This document shows, one piece after another, positions 61,901 to 64,000 of a stretch of DNA of 64,000 bases (positions are counted from its first letter, which is position 1; the number at the start of each line of letters is the position of its first letter). The DNA comes from Ziziphus jujuba. Lineage: Eukaryota > Streptophyta > Magnoliopsida > Rosales > Rhamnaceae. The DNA lies in the NCBI RefSeq assembly GCF_031755915.1, contig NC_083389.1:13943001-14007000 (forward strand), in the 5' to 3' direction. The translations under genes were made by a program, and so were the position numbers. The notes under the pieces are model-generated. The model ran no database searches. It saw nothing but the letters and a program-made list of their open reading frames with translations, and had not been told where the DNA came from.

Positions 61901-62964
61901 AAACTGAGTTTCCTTTTATGACTGGTTTTTCTTCAGGTTCTGCTAAGAAGGATGAACTTTCCTCTTCTTGTTCATCTTCTGATGCACCTTTGTTTGTCCT
62001 GCATAAAAATGTCTCCTCTACTCCTTTGACTGACTCCACCCCAGATATCTCTTCTCTTCCTAATAACAATTTACCAAGTTCTTTTCCTCAAAATACTTCA
62101 TTTACTGAATCAATTTCTTCTCTGGCAAATAATTCTCCTTTACGTAATGTTTCTGCTCTTGTTCCTCCAGTTAATTTGTCTCCACATAATTGTTCTCCCC
62201 AGTCTGATACTTCCACTTCTGTTCCTAATACTTCAAATTCATCTTCTAGTCTTCAATCTCCTATTAGGCTAAATACTTCTTCTATTGTTTCTCAACCAGT
62301 TTTGTCCAGTTCAAGAACAGTGTTGAAACCCAATACTCAATCAGTTCATCCTATGATAACTAGATCAAAGAATGGTATTTTCAAACCCAATACTTCAAAA
62401 ATTCTTTTAACTACTAAACATCCTTTACCTCCTACTTCTCTTAGTCAAATGGTTGTCCCAAAAACAGTCAAAGCAGCTCTTCTTGATCCTCAATGGAAAT
62501 CTGCTATGGAACTTGAATATTCTGCCTTGATGAAAAATAACACTTGGCAACTAGTTCCTTGCCCTTCTGATATGAATATTGTTGGCAATAAATGGGTTTT
62601 TAGAGTAAAGTATAATGCAGATGGTACTATTCAAAGGTGTAAAGCTAGATTAGTTGCTAAGGGTTTTCTACAAACACCAGGGTTGGACTATTTTGAAACC
62701 TTTAGTCCAGTTATTAAACCTGCTACAATTCGGTTGATCTTAACAGTAGCTATTTCTAAAAATTGGGTGGTACGGCAGTTGGACTTTAATAATGCATTTT
62801 TGAATGGGGATCTCAATGAAACAGTGTATATGTCACAACCTGAGGGTTTTGTTTCTTCAACACATCCAGCGTATGTTTGCAAGCTGCAAAAGGCTTTATA
62901 TGGTTTGAGACAAGCTCCACGAGCTTGGTTTGATAAACTCAAACAAGCTTTGCTTCACAAATGA
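58939..62964 (+). CDS. copia gag-pol polyprotein, N-terminal part
   Basis: From ATG 58939 (just after the primer-binding site) the frame is open to TGA 62962-62964, about 1,341 residues. Order of domains: gag (ENFVLWRSQILPTLKGHDLE, SRYASHSRSQILRLRTQL); CCHC zinc knuckle (CQVCKMVGHTGDVC, about residue 310); aspartic protease (WFLDSGATNHVA, about residue 510); GAG-pre-integrase HHCC (FHNRLGHPNTKV, FFCDACELGQ); integrase core with catalytic Asp in IYTDLWGP, Asp in LQADWGGEF and Glu in GKVERKHRH; reverse transcriptase N-part (NKWVFRVKYNADGTI, LDFNNAFLNGDLNETVYM, LYGLRQAPRAWF). Integrase before RT is the copia order. The frame is otherwise undamaged, so the element is fairly young. Confidence 0.9.
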   Translation: MATQKYALVVVSPFSSNVMKLEEDNFVLWRSQILPTLKGHDLEKFILIRRTASGKVSVLADDRSDSVADVDEELDYWVKQDQLLLGWIRATISREVLRHLVGLQTTFDVWQTLESRYASHSRSQILRLRTQLQSTKKGGLGINEYWLKMKIIADDLEAAGEFVHETDFAYYILGGLGLEFDPVSENLNSRLDSIGLTEVRSRLLAYESKLEDYNSALSMNLGHSHSANMISSVSHTDLNSVNLVQPPTHGHVETSGRNFQFSGSNSNVGRGFSPRARFDRGFVGNYNYRNENYNTRGRGFFGRGRGTNRPICQVCKMVGHTGDVCYYRYAQPFQQSVPQPSFTVGSANPRTFFAGVPHTLPHTLQSGFSNNFLYNYNLRSPVMPESTIGMVAPNLQSYGSMSGLSNPFSYGVSTPLGSSNNISGQVPQQSTGFCVHNGVPHFGAPLSASIGMNSAGYPFMPSISASIGSNVVGHASVPQMSANMSNLSLSPHSSANVVSATVDPSPSWFLDSGATNHVAADGDSLLEHIEFQGNNKLTVGNGQNVDITHIGNSFIPSISMVVRLNNVLVVPCIAKNLLSISQLTRDNGLVAEFTDSHCFIKDNLRRTQLRGVLEDGLYKLQAPVLRRQRLHPNKVFTSSYAADFGSDCDKGPYFSNCATKSAAGVSGVVGESFCFPLACTTSSQCTTSSQSLPDVKSDSCRRINVSEFALFHNRLGHPNTKVTLEVLKSCNKKFLNKDEFFCDACELGQNHLINFPVSTSRASAPLEIIYTDLWGPASVSSKEGYKYYIQFLDDYSRYVWIYPLRTKSEALAIFSSFHVMVERQFDKKIKVLQADWGGEFRSFLPYLSKFGIVFRHPCPYIHTQNGKVERKHRHLVELGLCLLAQAHMSLVYWWEAFHCAAFLINRLPTQVLNQLSPYEMLFHKKPDYTFLKVFGCACFPYLRPYNKVKLNFHTTKCVFLGYSPDHKGYRCFQPSGRVYITNSAIFHETEFPFMTGFSSGSAKKDELSSSCSSSDAPLFVLHKNVSSTPLTDSTPDISSLPNNNLPSSFPQNTSFTESISSLANNSPLRNVSALVPPVNLSPHNCSPQSDTSTSVPNTSNSSSSLQSPIRLNTSSIVSQPVLSSSRTVLKPNTQSVHPMITRSKNGIFKPNTSKILLTTKHPLPPTSLSQMVVPKTVKAALLDPQWKSAMELEYSALMKNNTWQLVPCPSDMNIVGNKWVFRVKYNADGTIQRCKARLVAKGFLQTPGLDYFETFSPVIKPATIRLILTVAISKNWVVRQLDFNNAFLNGDLNETVYMSQPEGFVSSTHPAYVCKLQKALYGLRQAPRAWFDKLKQALLHK

Positions 62965-63629
62965 TTCAAGAACTCACAAGCTGATACATCCTTGTTCATG
63001 TATAATTCTGGTACAACCTGTGCTATGATATTGGTGTATGTTGATGATATCATAATCACAGGCAACAATGCTATTTTTGTTAATCAGCTTATTGGCGATT
63101 TGAACCAACAATTTTCTCTTAAGGATCTTGGTGATTTACACTTCTTTCTTGGAATTGAAGTTCATAGATCTGAAGGTGTTATGCATCTAACTCAGAGTAA
63201 ATATATTAGAGATCTATTGCAGAAAACCAAAATGGATGGTGCCAAAGAAGTTTCTTCTCCTATGTTAACTGGCAAACAGCTATCCCTATATGATGGTGAC
63301 ATGTTTGATAATCCTGAGCTATATAGAAGCACCGTTGGAGCACTTCAGTATCTCACAATAACTAGACCAGAAATCTCCTTTTCAGTCAACAAATTAAGTC
63401 AGTTTCTTCATGCTCCTACCACAGATCATTGGGAGGCTTGCAAGAGATTACTGAGATATCTAAAAGGTACAATTCAATATGGTCTTCAACTACAAGCTTC
63501 AAACCAGTTAGTTCTCCATGCTTTTGCAGATTCAGACTGGGCTACTAATCCCGATGATAGAAAATCTACAAGTGGTTATTGTATTTTTCTAGGGGCAAGC
63601 TTAATTTCATGGAGCTCTAAAAAGCAACA
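62965..63629 (+). CDS. copia reverse transcriptase C-part and RNase H, truncated
   Basis: After the TGA the same frame continues open. It holds the RT catalytic motif ILVYVDDIIITG (about 63034), LGDLHFFLGIEV, and an RNase H region with HAFADSDWATNPDDRKSTSG and CIFLGASLISWSSKKQ. It ends abruptly at 63629 where the long-LTR element is inserted. The preceding TGA means RT/RNase H is not made in one piece from this copy without readthrough. Confidence 0.85.
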
Positions 63630-64000
63630 TGTAACACCCCGTCCCGAATCGCACCGGAATCCGTGCACGTTGACCAAGGTTGACCGTTGACCAAAGGGGT
63701 CAAAAGTTGACTTTTTGACTAGGTGGGAATTTCGAGTTCACCAGGATACCGTGGCGAAGTGCACGATGCCACGAGTTCGTAGACTGGTAGCACGTCGAAA
63801 ACGGAGCTACGGTTTGGAAGTTATGGACGAAACAAGTTGCAGTCCAAACTGTCCAGGGGGTGTCGGAGTTGACTTTTTGTTTATGGGGAATTGAGCTTTG
63901 ACTCGTGTGTGGATGTGAAGTGCTCGTCGATACGAGTTCACAGACTAGCGGCACACTCAAAACGGACATCCGGTTAAAAAGTTATGGACGTTTGAAGTTT
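63630..64000. mobile_element. long-LTR element, second copy, running off the window
   Basis: It starts TGTAACACCCCGTCCCGAAT and matches the first 370 bases of the element at 51186 with scattered substitutions and a 9-bp difference in a ttgaccg repeat. It is inserted in the copia RNase H region. The 5 bases before it are CAACA. Its right end is outside the window. Confidence 0.88.

Larger units (their letters stand above)
58602..63629 (+). mobile_element. Ty1/copia retrotransposon, truncated by a later insertion
   Basis: The 5' LTR ends at 58918 (ttttca), followed by primer-binding site TGGTATCAGAGC at 58919-58930. The LTR start is estimated near 58602. The polyprotein frame follows. Its 3' part stops inside RNase H at 63629, where a second LTR element (TGTAACACC...) begins, so the 3' LTR is not in place. 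Confidence 0.88.

Overview
This is nuclear DNA from a flowering plant. The genes are split by GT-AG introns, intergenic DNA is very AT-rich with long A/T runs, and copia, Ty3 and TRIM-type LTR elements are nested in each other. The protein families present (BES1/BZR1, plant-type seipin, TGD4-like, FYVE-SYLF, DUF313-type B3, Kunitz inhibitor, LRR receptor-like protein) point to a core eudicot. A woody Rosales species would fit, but I cannot fix the species from sequence alone.

Layout. 1-2940: a tandem array of about 255-bp monomers whose orientation flips near 1.63 kb. 4.6-6.4 kb: weak spliced ORF(s) on the minus strand. 7.15-9.17 kb: a glycerol-3-phosphate transporter gene (minus) with an in-frame TAG, bracketed by two near-identical direct repeats of about 370 bp. 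9.78-18.1 kb: a decayed tandem duplication of an LRR receptor-like-protein locus, split by a Ty3 relic. 21.85-25.39 kb: BEH4-type brassinosteroid transcription factor (plus). 27.65-31.38 kb: FYVE-SYLF endosomal protein (minus). 33.76-37.98 kb: TGD4-related chloroplast-envelope protein (plus). 39.17-40.85 kb: seipin (minus). 43.37-47.65 kb: two tandem B3/DUF313 genes (plus). 49.05-57.8 kb: a Kunitz inhibitor cluster with one intact gene, one hit by two insertions, and one relic. 58.6-64 kb: a copia element cut by a second long-LTR element that runs off the window.

Three of the intact genes bear on membranes and lipids (seipin, TGD4-like, FYVE-SYLF), but plant genes are not in operons and I infer no shared pathway. 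The most informative part is the Kunitz cluster. A 2,855-bp solo-LTR-like element with a perfect 5-bp target duplication sits 13 codons before the end of the second inhibitor gene. A separate 1,007-bp block, itself containing a complete 427-bp TRIM, separates that gene's TATA box from its G-box region. No clearly new biological system was found. The unusual content is repeat architecture, nested insertions and gene decay.
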